Counted from the first letter of the stretch, positions 16,433-24,025 are shown. The stretch is 64,000 nucleotides of DNA from G963663775 sp963663775 (GCA_963663775.1 OY760624.1:2108001-2172000); one strand, 5' to 3'. Notes: generated by a model from the sequence alone, not told the origin. Made by a program: numbers and translations.

Positions 16433-18508
16433 TTATGAAGAACGCTTTTGCGTGAACGGTAAAATATCCAGCTGTTCTTCCAGATGAGCGGTGGTGATTG
16501 CAGTGGAGTAGAAGAAACCCTGTAAAATGTCACATCCTTTTTCTTGTAAAAAGTGCACTTCTTCTTTTGTTTCCACGCCTTCACAGACAACGGTTTTTTG
16601 TAGCTGTTTCAGCAGCTGTAGCACTGCCTGCAAAATACATTGCTCGTTTTTACACAAGCCATTTTCCAAAAAGCTTTTATCTATTTTAATTTCATCAAAC
16701 GGTAAAAGCTTGAGTGCTTTTAGAGAAGAATAGCCAGAGCCAAAGTCATCCATAGCAGTCCGTATGCCAAGCGTTTGTAAGCCGTCAATGAGTTGGGCAA
16801 CTCTTTCGACATGCTCTATGTATGCGCTCTCTGTCACTTCAAAAACAAGATGTTGGGAAGGGATGGCATATTGCTGCTGCAAGGACTGAATATAGCTGAT
16901 AAATGTCGGAACGTCGGATAGATGAATCCGCGAAATGTTCATCGAAATGGTAATCAGCGGCTTTCGGCAATCTCTGCGATGCGCTAACCACTCAAAGACC
17001 TGGCGATAGATAAAATAATCGAGCAAGACAATATCACCGGAATGCTCCAGAACGGGAATGAATTCATTGGGCAGCCATGCAGTTCCATCGGCGGTAATCC
17101 AGCGAGACAGCGCCTCTGCACCATAAATTTGTTCGGTTTTCGCATCCACCTGCGGTTGTAAATAAAGTTTAATTTCATTTTGCTGAATGGCACTGCGAAA
17201 GTCACGCAGTATCGCCGCACGCTTTTTTTCTTGGCGATCCATTGCGTCAGAATAAACTTCAATGCTTCCGCCTTGGCTTTTGGAAAGTTTTCTTGCAACA
17301 TTCGCATGATTTAGAAAATGCTCGGGATTTTCCTGCCAGTTTTCCGCAAAATAGACACCGGTATGGATTTTGAAATTCTGATTACAAAATTGCTGGCGCA
17401 TTTTTCGTAATATGGCGCGATTGTTTGCCTGTAGCCAGCAAAGGACCGTTGCAATTGATTTTTCCGTTGTCACAATTAAAAAGGCAAACACATCCGAATG
17501 AATGCGAGATGCGCATTGTACGAAGGCTTCCTTCTTGAGCGCATCTGCAAGCAGCTGCAAGGCCTGATTTCCGTGCTGATAGCCTAGACTTTCATTAATA
17601 TCATGAAAGTTAGAAATATCCATACAAATGACAGCAATCACAGCATCAGGTCGTGCGGTGTGCAGGATTTTTTCTGTTTGCGCTAAAAATGTTTCCATTG
17701 TCAGCAGTCCCGTCACCGTATCCTTTCGTTCTGTGCGCCCGTGCACGGGATTGACCGGACACAGGCATATATTTTCTGCATCCACAGATTGCGTGCGTGC
17801 CTGTAGTTGCCACTGCATGCAGGAATTTTTCTTGGATTCCCTTTTATTTTCATACATTCTTTTATCCGCTTCCTTCAGCAAATCACTGATACCCCAATAC
17901 TGCTTTCGACTGCTGACAGCAAATCCGCTGGCAAACGCAATCGGGATGGCATGATTCTGGTTGTATGCTTGCGTACTTTGCTGCAGCGCAGAAATCATTT
18001 GGTGTATTTGAGCATCAGATGATTTCTCTTGAATCAAGATGAATTCATCGCCCCCAAACCTGGCCAGAAAGCCATGATTCGTCAGAAGAGAGCACAAAAG
18101 TTGTGCAAATGCTTCTATGAGGGCATCCCCTTTGTCATGGCCATAATCATCATTGATTTTTTTCAAATCATTCAAATCAAACATCGCAATGCCAATGCCC
18201 AGCGTATCATCCTGCTGGTCCAGCTGCTGCAGCTTTTCCATACAAGCGCGCTTGTTATGCACACCCGTTACATCCACATATGCACTTTTTTGCATCTCAC
18301 CAAAATTTTCTGATTTCACCCATAAAATAGAAACCATAATGGCAGAGCAGATAAGCGATGCTACAAAGCTAAGCGTTAGTTCCGCATGATTTCGGAGCGA
18401 AATTTCCTGACGCAATAGCGTAAATCCATAAAGCTGCAGCACGATGAGTAAGAACAGTAGCACCCAAAGCAAGGCCTGCAATAGGGTAGAATATTTTCTG
18501 TCGCTCAT
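16433..18508 (-). CDS. Membrane GGDEF-GGDEF-EAL cyclic-di-GMP protein
   Basis: Protein of 691 residues. Two transmembrane helices (about 10-31 and 43-64) are followed by a diguanylate cyclase domain with an intact GGDEF (residues 152-156), then a second, degenerate GGDEF-like domain (DTVTGLLTMETF, with RIHSDVFAFL where the motif should be), then an EAL phosphodiesterase domain (EALSRW, DDFGSGYSSL, KIDKSFLE, CEGVET). Both the making and the breaking of c-di-GMP are therefore possible. The degenerate middle domain may bind GTP and regulate the EAL domain, as known for similar proteins. The minus-strand feoA gene starts upstream of it and ends just 18 bp before this ATG, which suggests possible co-transcription. 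Confidence 0.9.
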   Translation of the reverse strand: MSDRKYSTLLQALLWVLLFLLIVLQLYGFTLLRQEISLRNHAELTLSFVASLICSAIMVSILWVKSENFGEMQKSAYVDVTGVHNKRACMEKLQQLDQQDDTLGIGIAMFDLNDLKKINDDYGHDKGDALIEAFAQLLCSLLTNHGFLARFGGDEFILIQEKSSDAQIHQMISALQQSTQAYNQNHAIPIAFASGFAVSSRKQYWGISDLLKEADKRMYENKRESKKNSCMQWQLQARTQSVDAENICLCPVNPVHGRTERKDTVTGLLTMETFLAQTEKILHTARPDAVIAVICMDISNFHDINESLGYQHGNQALQLLADALKKEAFVQCASRIHSDVFAFLIVTTEKSIATVLCWLQANNRAILRKMRQQFCNQNFKIHTGVYFAENWQENPEHFLNHANVARKLSKSQGGSIEVYSDAMDRQEKKRAAILRDFRSAIQQNEIKLYLQPQVDAKTEQIYGAEALSRWITADGTAWLPNEFIPVLEHSGDIVLLDYFIYRQVFEWLAHRRDCRKPLITISMNISRIHLSDVPTFISYIQSLQQQYAIPSQHLVFEVTESAYIEHVERVAQLIDGLQTLGIRTAMDDFGSGYSSLKALKLLPFDEIKIDKSFLENGLCKNEQCILQAVLQLLKQLQKTVVCEGVETKEEVHFLQEKGCDILQGFFYSTAITTAHLEEQLDILPFTQKRSS

Positions 18509-18526
18509 TTTGACAACTCCTTATCC

Positions 18527-18736
18527 CTATACAATAATTCTTTTAGCAATGTCTTTCTCTATGGCTATTTTTGCATTTTTTATCAGCACAATGAGGTTTC
18601 CAGAAAATTCAGAGATTACCATGACTTGTGCACCGATTATGAAACCCAATCCAGCCAAATAATGCCGTAGTTTCTCGTTACCGCCGACTCGCTGGATGGT
18701 ATAGATAACCCCTTTATTGGCTAGATGTAATGGCAT
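18527..18736 (-). CDS. feoA: FeoA-domain protein
   Basis: Small SH3-like cytoplasmic protein of 69 residues that helps FeoB take up ferrous iron. Motifs: MPLHLANKGVIYTIQRVGGN, LRHYLAGLGFIIGAQVMVIS and GNLIVLIKNAKIAIEKDIAK, the usual FeoA order. The ATG at 18736 follows AAAGGAG, better than an upstream alternative at 18772. It overlaps the end of the unknown gene 18714-19175 by 23 nt, so both probably come from the iron-box promoter at 19288-19316. It is the leftmost of three FeoA genes in this locus. Confidence 0.85.
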   Translation of the reverse strand: MPLHLANKGVIYTIQRVGGNEKLRHYLAGLGFIIGAQVMVISEFSGNLIVLIKNAKIAIEKDIAKRIIV

Positions 18737-19175
18737 TTTGCGACTCCTTTTCGTTGATAGAACTATCCGCATCTAAAATTTTATCGTCCCCAAAAGGAAC
18801 GGTTCCTACAGAATGCTTGTGTGTGTGAAATGCAACCCGCTGCACGGTATATTCTTCCTTAGAAATATTCGCTAAAACCTTTGTAAAGGCAGGTTTCGAC
18901 TGCATAAAGATGACGATAAGACGATTTGCAATGTCTGCAACCGCTGCAATATCTGCAATAGAGTTGAGTACTCTCATCATAAGCCGCATGCGGCTTAAAT
19001 CCGTGGTATCCTTGATGGTAAGATATATGAAATACGGGGAAATATGCGGTTTTGGATTTTCCTGCGCACATAAACGAGGGGTTGGATATGCGCGCTGCAC
19101 TGTTTTTTTACGGGCGGGTTTGAAGCCACCGCTGGCGATTAAAATAACCCTGCACAGTAACGTAGATATTCTCAT
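18714..19175 (-). CDS. Unknown protein from an iron-operator promoter
   Basis: Protein of 153 residues that I do not recognise. It begins MRISTLLCRVILIASGG, a short hydrophobic stretch that could be a signal sequence, followed by a basic region (KPARKKTVQR), a middle part with IADIAAVADIANRLIVIFMQ, and a polar tail. The ATG at 19175 has a good TTAGGAGA site at 7 nt. A near-consensus promoter with an operator at its start point lies upstream, and the stop overlaps the start of a FeoA gene. A role in iron homeostasis is inferred from that context alone. Confidence 0.5.
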   Translation of the reverse strand: MRISTLLCRVILIASGGFKPARKKTVQRAYPTPRLCAQENPKPHISPYFIYLTIKDTTDLSRMRLMMRVLNSIADIAAVADIANRLIVIFMQSKPAFTKVLANISKEEYTVQRVAFHTHKHSVGTVPFGDDKILDADSSINEKESQNAITSSQ

Positions 19176-19215
19176 AATGCATTCTCCTAAAGATAATTTG
19201 CAATATATGCAAATA

Positions 19216-19229
19216 TTAGCTATAGCTAA
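19216..19229. promoter_or_regulatory. Iron-box operator, copy 1
   Basis: TTAGCTATAGCTAA, a perfect dyad, between the left promoter and the unknown gene, 40 nt before its ATG. Same form TTAGC-N4-GCTAA as the other copies. It fits operators of DtxR/IdeR-type metal regulators, one of which is encoded at 23184. Confidence 0.7.
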
Positions 19230-19269
19230 CTTACGGACGTAAAAAACAGCTCGCTAACGATGTTTGTTA

Positions 19270-19283
19270 TTAGCAAAAGCTAA
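19270..19283 (-). promoter_or_regulatory. Iron-box operator, copy 2, over the left promoter start point
   Basis: TTAGCAAAAGCTAA, 4 bp downstream of the -10 of the leftward promoter, so it covers the expected transcription start. Binding here should block transcription of the unknown gene and the leftmost feoA. Confidence 0.78.
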
Positions 19284-19287
19284 CAAA

Positions 19288-19316
19288 AGTGTAGCATACG
19301 ATTCGAGGGATGTCAA
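19288..19316 (-). promoter_or_regulatory. Leftward sigma-A promoter of the iron locus
   Basis: On the minus strand: -35 TTGACA (19316-19311), a 17-bp spacer, -10 TACACT (19293-19288). The operator copy 2 follows directly. It drives the unknown gene and feoA. Confidence 0.75.
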
Positions 19317-19427
19317 TCCTAGATGAATCATTAATTTTCGGCAGTTCCTTGCGACTGTAGTCAGACATGATTAAGCATCCATATAAAGGAATTTGACGCA
19401 ACCCCAAAAATATCTGAAATGATGTGC

Positions 19428-19456
19428 TTGACAAAAACGGGATGATTTGATAATAT
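19428..19456 (+). promoter_or_regulatory. Rightward sigma-A promoter of the iron locus
   Basis: -35 TTGACA (19428-19433), a 17-bp spacer, -10 TAATAT (19451-19456), nearly consensus. The last base of the -10 is the first base of operator copy 3. It points at the flavodoxin gene, but a terminator follows within 50 bp. Confidence 0.8.
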
Positions 19457-19469
19457 TAGCGAGAGCTAA
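19456..19469 (+). promoter_or_regulatory. Iron-box operator, copy 3
   Basis: TTAGCGAGAGCTAA overlapping the -10 and start point of the rightward promoter. Confidence 0.78.
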
Positions 19470-19472
19470 CAA

Positions 19473-19499
19473 GTTGCCTACGACGAGAGGCAATTTTTT
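19473..19499 (+). terminator. Terminator directly behind the rightward promoter
   Basis: TTGCCT and AGGCAA arms with an 8-nt loop, then TTTTTT. It begins only about 10 nt after the expected start point, so most transcripts would be about 35 nt long unless it is read through. Confidence 0.7.
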
Positions 19500-19510
19500 A
19501 GAATCAAGAG

Positions 19511-19524
19511 TTAGCATACGCTAA
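19511..19524 (+). promoter_or_regulatory. Iron-box operator, copy 4
   Basis: TTAGCATACGCTAA, downstream of the short terminator and about 110 bp before the flavodoxin start. It may serve a second, weaker promoter here (TTTATAAAAG lies just after it) or help repress the first. Confidence 0.68.
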
Positions 19525-19631
19525 TAATTGTTTATAAAAGGTTAAATAAACATCGGTAAGTTGATTTTGCAGATTGAATAGGTGCGGAATCATAGAAAAT
19601 TATTTTACAAGTGCGAAAGGACGATGAAAAA

Positions 19632-20045
19632 ATGAGCAAGGTTGCAGTCGTATATTGGAGCGGAACAGGAAACACGGAAGCGATGGCAAATCTAGTGGCG
19701 CAGGGCGCTGGTGCTGCAGATATTTTCACATCTGCGGAATTCACAGCGGAAAAGGTGAAAGCGTATGGCGCCATTGCATTTGGGTGCCCATCTATGGGTG
19801 CAGAGCAATTAGAGGAAACCGAATTTGAACCAATGTTCCAAGCAGTGAAGCCTGTCTTAACCGGCAAGCGAATTGCATTGTTTGGCTCATACGGCTGGGG
19901 AGATGGTGAGTGGATGCGTATTTGGGAACAAGAGTGCATCTCTGCAGGCTGCCAGATGGCAACAGATGCGGTGATTGTATGCGGCGCACCGGATGATGAT
20001 GCGGCACAAATTTGCAAGGATTTGGGTGCTGTTTTAGCAAAGTAA
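19632..20045 (+). CDS. Flavodoxin
   Basis: Short-chain flavodoxin of 137 residues, a soluble FMN electron carrier. The phosphate loop WSGTGNTEAMA near residue 10 is canonical, as are FGCPSMGAEQLEE and FGSYGWGDGEWM, which hold the flavin ring. Flavodoxin replaces ferredoxin under iron shortage, in line with the iron-box promoters in front of it. The ATG at 19632 follows AAAGGA; an upstream GTG at 19611 gives a less typical N-terminus. Confidence 0.93.
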   Translation: MSKVAVVYWSGTGNTEAMANLVAQGAGAADIFTSAEFTAEKVKAYGAIAFGCPSMGAEQLEETEFEPMFQAVKPVLTGKRIALFGSYGWGDGEWMRIWEQECISAGCQMATDAVIVCGAPDDDAAQICKDLGAVLAK

Positions 20046-20050
20046 ACATC

Positions 20051-20089
20051 AAAAAGAGGACGTATAGACGAATACGCCCTCTTTTTTTT
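20051..20089 (+). terminator. Rho-independent terminator after flavodoxin
   Basis: AAAGAGG-CGTAT and ATACG-CCTCTTT arms followed by a run of T. It separates the flavodoxin transcript from the FeoA/FeoB genes. Confidence 0.85.
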
Positions 20090-20126
20090 GTGGCATAAAA
20101 GCAAAGATACATTTCACAAGAACGAA

Positions 20127-20162
20127 TTAGCTATTGACAACTTTGATTAGCAGTGGTAAACT
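20127..20162 (+). promoter_or_regulatory. Promoter of feoA-feoA-feoB with an imperfect iron box
   Basis: -35 TTGACA (20134-20139), 17-bp spacer, weak -10 TAAACT. The sequence TTAGCTATTGACAA overlapping the -35 is an iron box with a degraded right arm, and a further TTAGC half-site lies in the spacer. Confidence 0.5.
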
Positions 20163-20265
20163 TATATTCGTTGCAGAAAGTTGTCTAAGGATAACATATG
20201 CAGCAGAAATGTTTAGAGGGTATACACGAGCATGCGCCAATACAATACAAAAAGGAGGGGATGCG

Positions 20266-20478
20266 ATGATGCCTTTAACAATGGCAAAGACTGGGGAAAC
20301 TGTCATCATTCAGCGTATTACTGGTAAGGATGAAACAAGGCAGCATTTGGCAGACTTGGGTTTCTCAGTGCATGGTGCGGTTACAGTCATCAGTTGTATG
20401 GCTGGAAACCTGATTCTGCAGGTAAAAGACAGTCGCATTGCGCTTGACCAAACAATGGCAAACAGAATTATGATATGA
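20266..20478 (+). CDS. feoA: FeoA-domain protein
   Basis: FeoA-type SH3-fold protein of 70 residues, partner of FeoB. Motifs: MMPLTMAKTGETVIIQRITG, TRQHLADLGFSVHGAVTVIS and GNLILQVKDSRIALDQTMAN. The start follows AAGGAGGGG at 20252. It resembles the leftmost FeoA protein more than its immediate neighbour. It lies 13 bp before the next feoA gene in one operon. Confidence 0.9.
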   Translation: MMPLTMAKTGETVIIQRITGKDETRQHLADLGFSVHGAVTVISCMAGNLILQVKDSRIALDQTMANRIMI

Positions 20479-20491
20479 CAGGAGCGGAGCA

Positions 20492-20713
20492 ATGAAAACA
20501 TTGAAAGATGCGAAAATTGGGGAGATTATCACGGTCAAAAAACTACACGGCGCAGGGCCGGTGAAACGGCGTATTATGGACATGGGCATTACCAAAGGAA
20601 CCGTGTTGCAAGTGCGCAAGGTGGCACCTCTTGGCGATCCGATGGAGCTGAATGTGCGTGGCTATGAATTGAGTGTGCGCAGAGCAGATGCGGAAATCAT
20701 AGAGGTAGACTAA
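20492..20713 (+). CDS. feoA: FeoA-domain protein, second type
   Basis: FeoA-type protein of 73 residues (MKTLKDAKIGEIITVKKLHG, PVKRRIMDMGITKGT, DPMELNVRGYELSVRRADA). It has the classical FeoA ending with RRADAEIIEV, seen in the FeoA that accompanies FeoB. Two FeoA proteins of different type before one FeoB is common in Clostridia. Confidence 0.92.
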   Translation: MKTLKDAKIGEIITVKKLHGAGPVKRRIMDMGITKGTVLQVRKVAPLGDPMELNVRGYELSVRRADAEIIEVD

Positions 20714-20748
20714 ATATACAGCAAAAAATTTATTTTTTTGCGCATGAG

Positions 20749-20762
20749 TTAGCTATTGCTAA
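20749..20762 (+). promoter_or_regulatory. Iron-box operator before feoB
   Basis: TTAGCTATTGCTAA, a perfect-arm box 23 bp before the feoB ATG, behind an A/T hairpin at about 20722-20741. No good promoter is seen, so it may act as a roadblock or serve a weak internal promoter. Confidence 0.65.
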
Positions 20763-20785
20763 TGTTGAGTGGGAGGAATTGAAAT

Positions 20786-22948
20786 ATGCAACTAAAAATT
20801 GCACTGGCAGGAAACCCAAACTGCGGTAAAACAACGCTATTTAATGATTTAACTGGGAGCGCACAGTATGTGGGCAACTGGCCGGGCGTAACGGTAGAAC
20901 GAAAAGAGGGACGACTTCGGGGACATAAAGATGTTGTGATTCAGGATTTACCGGGTGTATATTCGCTGTCACCCTACACTTTAGAGGAAGTGGTTACACG
21001 CCAGTATCTGGTGCAGGATAAGCCGGATGCAATTATCAATATTGTAGATGGCACAAATATTGAGCGCAACCTTTATCTGACGACACAGCTGTTGGAACTG
21101 GGGATTCCCGTAGTACTTGCTGTAAATATGATGGATTTGGTGCGTAAAAGCGGTGACCAGCTTGATTTGAAAAAGTTATCATCGATGTTGGGCTGCAGCG
21201 TTATGGAATTGAGTGCACTCAAGGGCGAGGGCTGCTTAGAAGTTGCTGAGAAGGCAGCTGCGCTTGCACAAGAAAGTCAACTGCGTGAGCTGCCGCATGT
21301 GTTTACGGGCAGTGTGGAGCATGCACTTGCACATATAGAGGAATCTATTGAAACACAAGTGGAAGCACGCACGCTGCGTTGGTATGCTATCAAGCTATTT
21401 GAGCGAGATGAAAAAATTGCAGAACAGCTGAAATTATCAGATGAACTGACAGCCCATCTGGCAGTGCATATTGCAGATTGCGAAGCGGAAATCGATGATG
21501 ATGCAGAAAGCATTATTACAAACCAAAGATATACATATATCAGCAAAATTGTCGGTGAGACAGTAAAGAAAAAGAAGGCGCCGCACAGTCTGTCTATATC
21601 GGATAAGATAGACCGCATCGTCACAAATCGTGTATTGGCTTTGCCGATTTTTGCTGCAATTATGTTTCTCGTGTATTACATTTCCATCAGTACCATTGGC
21701 GGTGTTGTCACAGATTGGACCAATGATACGCTCTTTGGCGATATGATTTGCGGAAATCTACAAAATTGGATGCAGAACATCGGTATGCAGGATTGGTTCA
21801 CCAGCTTGGTAGTGGATGGTATTGTTGGTGGTGTGGGCGCAGTCATTGGATTTGTCCCACAGATGGTCATCCTGTTTCTGTTGCTTTCGGTACTTGAGGA
21901 CGTTGGCTATATGGCGCGCGTGGCATTTATCATGGACCGTATCTTTCGCAAAGTTGGATTATCCGGCAAAAGCTTTATTCCGATGCTGGTTGCTTCCGGC
22001 TGCGGTGTGCCAGGCATTATGGCAAGTCGCACCATTGAAAATGAACGTGACCGCCGTATGACCATTATGACCACAGGCTTTATTCCCTGCGGTGCGAAAA
22101 TGCCAATCGTTGCGCTCTTTGCAGGTGCATTGTTTGGTGGCTCTGGTCTGATAGCTACTTCTGCATACTTTGTTGGGGTGGCAGCTGTGATTATTTCCGG
22201 CGTTTTGCTCAAGAAAACCAGACTCTTTGCGGGCGAGCCTGCGCCGTTTGTGATGGAGCTACCGCAGTATCATGTGCCGTCCGTCACCAATGTGCTGCGC
22301 TCTACTTGGGATCGTGCCCTCGGCTTTGTTCTGCGTGCAGGTACTGTAATTCTGTTATCGGCAATCATCTTGTGGTTTTTACAAAGCTTTGGATGGAATG
22401 GTGGACTGTATATGGTCGAGGACAACAACACCAGTCTGCTCGCTGCAATCGGATCGCTGATTGCGCCAATCTTTGCACCGCTAGGTTTTGGAACGTGGAA
22501 GGCAACCGTAGCAACGTTTACTGGCTTGATTGCAAAAGAGAACGTTGTGGGTACCTTCGGCGTATTGTACGGATTTGCCGATGTTGGCGATGATGCATCG
22601 GTCATCTGGGCGAACTTGTCAGCCGATTTTACACAGTTGACCGCCTACAGTTTTATGCTATTTAACCTACTCTGTGCGCCTTGCTTTGCAGCAATGGGTG
22701 CCATCAAGCGTGAAATGAACAGCACGAAATGGACGTGGATTGCGATTGGTTATATGTGCGGTTTTGCATATGTTGCATCGCTGATCGTCAATCAGCTGGG
22801 ACGCTTGGTGATGGGTGAGAGTTTTGGTGTTGGCACTGCGGTTGCGTTTCTGGTTCTTATCGGCTATGTATATCTATTGCTGCGTAAAAACAAATATGTG
22901 GAACGTCAGAACAGCACTGCATCATTGCGTGCGACCAGCCATATATAA
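20786..22948 (+). CDS. feoB: Ferrous iron transporter FeoB
   Basis: Polytopic membrane protein of 720 residues that imports Fe(II). The N-terminal G domain carries G1 GNPNCGKTTLFN (residues 9-20), G3 DLPGVYSLSPY, G4 NMMDLV and a switch region YVGNWPGVTVERKEG; a helical spacer follows to about residue 270. The membrane part has two Gate domains (ASGCGVPGIMASRTI, IPCGAKMPIVALFA, AKENVVGTFGVLYG) with the conserved Cys residues. The start follows GGGAGGAA. It is co-transcribed with the FeoA genes and followed by a small Cys-rich partner. Confidence 0.97.
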   Translation: MQLKIALAGNPNCGKTTLFNDLTGSAQYVGNWPGVTVERKEGRLRGHKDVVIQDLPGVYSLSPYTLEEVVTRQYLVQDKPDAIINIVDGTNIERNLYLTTQLLELGIPVVLAVNMMDLVRKSGDQLDLKKLSSMLGCSVMELSALKGEGCLEVAEKAAALAQESQLRELPHVFTGSVEHALAHIEESIETQVEARTLRWYAIKLFERDEKIAEQLKLSDELTAHLAVHIADCEAEIDDDAESIITNQRYTYISKIVGETVKKKKAPHSLSISDKIDRIVTNRVLALPIFAAIMFLVYYISISTIGGVVTDWTNDTLFGDMICGNLQNWMQNIGMQDWFTSLVVDGIVGGVGAVIGFVPQMVILFLLLSVLEDVGYMARVAFIMDRIFRKVGLSGKSFIPMLVASGCGVPGIMASRTIENERDRRMTIMTTGFIPCGAKMPIVALFAGALFGGSGLIATSAYFVGVAAVIISGVLLKKTRLFAGEPAPFVMELPQYHVPSVTNVLRSTWDRALGFVLRAGTVILLSAIILWFLQSFGWNGGLYMVEDNNTSLLAAIGSLIAPIFAPLGFGTWKATVATFTGLIAKENVVGTFGVLYGFADVGDDASVIWANLSADFTQLTAYSFMLFNLLCAPCFAAMGAIKREMNSTKWTWIAIGYMCGFAYVASLIVNQLGRLVMGESFGVGTAVAFLVLIGYVYLLLRKNKYVERQNSTASLRATSHI

Positions 22949-22959
22949 GGAGGGAAGCA

Positions 22960-23121
22960 ATGGTGGTATTTCTCATGAGCAATTTGCCAACTATCATTGG
23001 AACACTGCTGCTGCTTACGCTTTGCGGATGCATTATATGCAAGCAGATAAAGGCGCATAAGGCAAAGAAAAACGGTTGTGGTTGTGGCTGTGCGGGATGC
23101 ACAGGGCATTGTAACCACTAA
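22960..23121 (+). CDS. FeoB-associated Cys-rich membrane protein
   Basis: Protein of 53 residues: one transmembrane helix (LPTIIGTLLLLTLCGCIICK), a basic stretch (KQIKAHKAKK) and a Cys-rich tail (NGCGCGCAGCTGHCNH). This layout is that of the FeoB_associated family found right after feoB in Firmicutes. It probably binds iron or a metal near FeoB. The start has a strong AAGGAGGGAA site 12 bp after feoB. Confidence 0.85.
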   Translation: MVVFLMSNLPTIIGTLLLLTLCGCIICKQIKAHKAKKNGCGCGCAGCTGHCNH

Positions 23122-23134
23122 AAAAATCAGCAAG

Positions 23135-23167
23135 GCGTCGGTAAAGAATATCTACCGACGCTTTTTT
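23135..23167 (+). terminator. Rho-independent terminator after the feo operon
   Basis: GCGTCGGTA and TACCGACGC arms with a 9-nt loop, then TTTTTT. Confidence 0.9.
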
Positions 23168-23183
23168 CTGAGGAGCGATTTTT

Positions 23184-23564
23184 ATGGAACTTACGAACAC
23201 ACATATTCGGTATATGTTGGAAATTTATAAGCTGGGGCAAGCGGGTGCACAGGTTTCTTCCTCCGATATTGCTAAAAATCTGATGGTACGAAAGGCTTCT
23301 GTTTCAAGCATGCTGCTTGTTTTAATAGAAAAGAAGCTTGTTATAAAGCAGTTATATGGAAAAGTAAATCTCACAGAAATAGGGATTTGTGTGGCAAAAG
23401 AATACGCCATGCGCATCGAGCAAGTGGAAGAACAGCTCACACGGCTGGATATCGTGCTGACAAAGCAAACGCTGCGTGATGCCTCTTGTGCGCTGGTGCA
23501 AGTTCTTCCAGCAGAATGTTTTTTGCCTAGCCAAAATGGAAATAGAAAAGAAATGCTTGAATAA
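23184..23564 (+). CDS. DtxR/MntR-family metal-dependent regulator
   Basis: Protein of 126 residues with an N-terminal winged helix (YMLEIYKLGQ, SSSDIAKNLMVRKASVSSML, KLVIKQLYGKVNLTEIG) and a dimerisation helix (VAKEYAMRIEQVEEQL), matching DtxR/MntR repressors. The C-terminal part is short and Cys-containing, with no SH3 domain, as in MntR-sized members. It sits directly behind the feo operon and is the obvious candidate to bind the TTAGC-N4-GCTAA boxes with Fe(II) as co-repressor; this has not been shown. Confidence 0.82.
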   Translation: MELTNTHIRYMLEIYKLGQAGAQVSSSDIAKNLMVRKASVSSMLLVLIEKKLVIKQLYGKVNLTEIGICVAKEYAMRIEQVEEQLTRLDIVLTKQTLRDASCALVQVLPAECFLPSQNGNRKEMLE

Positions 23565-23639
23565 AAGATTTTGCAAAGACAACAGCTGAAGCTATTTATG
23601 AATGGGTTGAGCGGAAAATCGAAACGACTTAGCAGGTTC

Positions 23640-23717
23640 GCTTCTAAAAACAACCCCCTCCCGCATAGGCTATTATGAAACAGCTATGTGTGAGGGGGCG
23701 TTTTTGTGAAAGGTCTG
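23640..23717 (+). repeat. Copy 2 of the duplicated hairpin; leader of spoIIID
   Basis: Nearly identical to 7697-7775. The right arm contains GAGGGGG, which is the ribosome-binding site for the spoIIID GTG start 7 nt later. In the folded RNA this site is paired with CCCCCTC on the left, so the hairpin may limit translation, or may end transcription from upstream. Confidence 0.75.
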
Positions 23718-23990
23718 CCGGAAGAACGGGCGATTATGCTGGGAAAATATATTGTGGAACATCAAGGCACCGTCAGACAGGCGGCGAAAGAGTTTGGGAT
23801 ATCAAAATCTACGGTACATAAAGACATTACGGAGCGTTTGGTGCATTTGAATCGCATGTTATATCTGCAAGTGCAAATGGTACTGCGTAAAAATAAATGT
23901 GAACGGCATATTCGTGGTGGTTTGGCAACAAAGGCTAAATATCAGGAAGTACGTGACCAGCAGAGCCAAAAGCAGGTGACAATGCGATAA
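23706..23990 (+). CDS. spoIIID: Sporulation transcription factor SpoIIID
   Basis: Mother-cell DNA-binding protein of 94 residues that controls sigma-E and sigma-K genes. The match is clear: ERAIMLGKYIVEHQGTVRQA, the recognition helix EFGISKSTVHKDITERL, and HIRGGLATKAKYQEVR, the conserved basic tail. It starts with GTG, whose ribosome-binding site is in the hairpin at 23640-23717. It marks the host as an endospore former. Confidence 0.95.
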   Translation: MKGLPEERAIMLGKYIVEHQGTVRQAAKEFGISKSTVHKDITERLVHLNRMLYLQVQMVLRKNKCERHIRGGLATKAKYQEVRDQQSQKQVTMR

Positions 23991-23995
23991 AAAAC

Positions 23996-24025
23996 AGGCA
24001 AGACGCTTTTAAAAGCGTCTTGCCT
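23996..24025 (+). terminator. Perfect 30-bp palindrome, terminator
   Basis: The two 15-bp arms (AGGCAAGACGCTTTT and its complement) meet without a loop base between them. It lies just after spoIIID and before the convergent AbrB-type gene, so it can serve both strands. A hairpin would open a few central A/T pairs as its loop. Confidence 0.75.
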
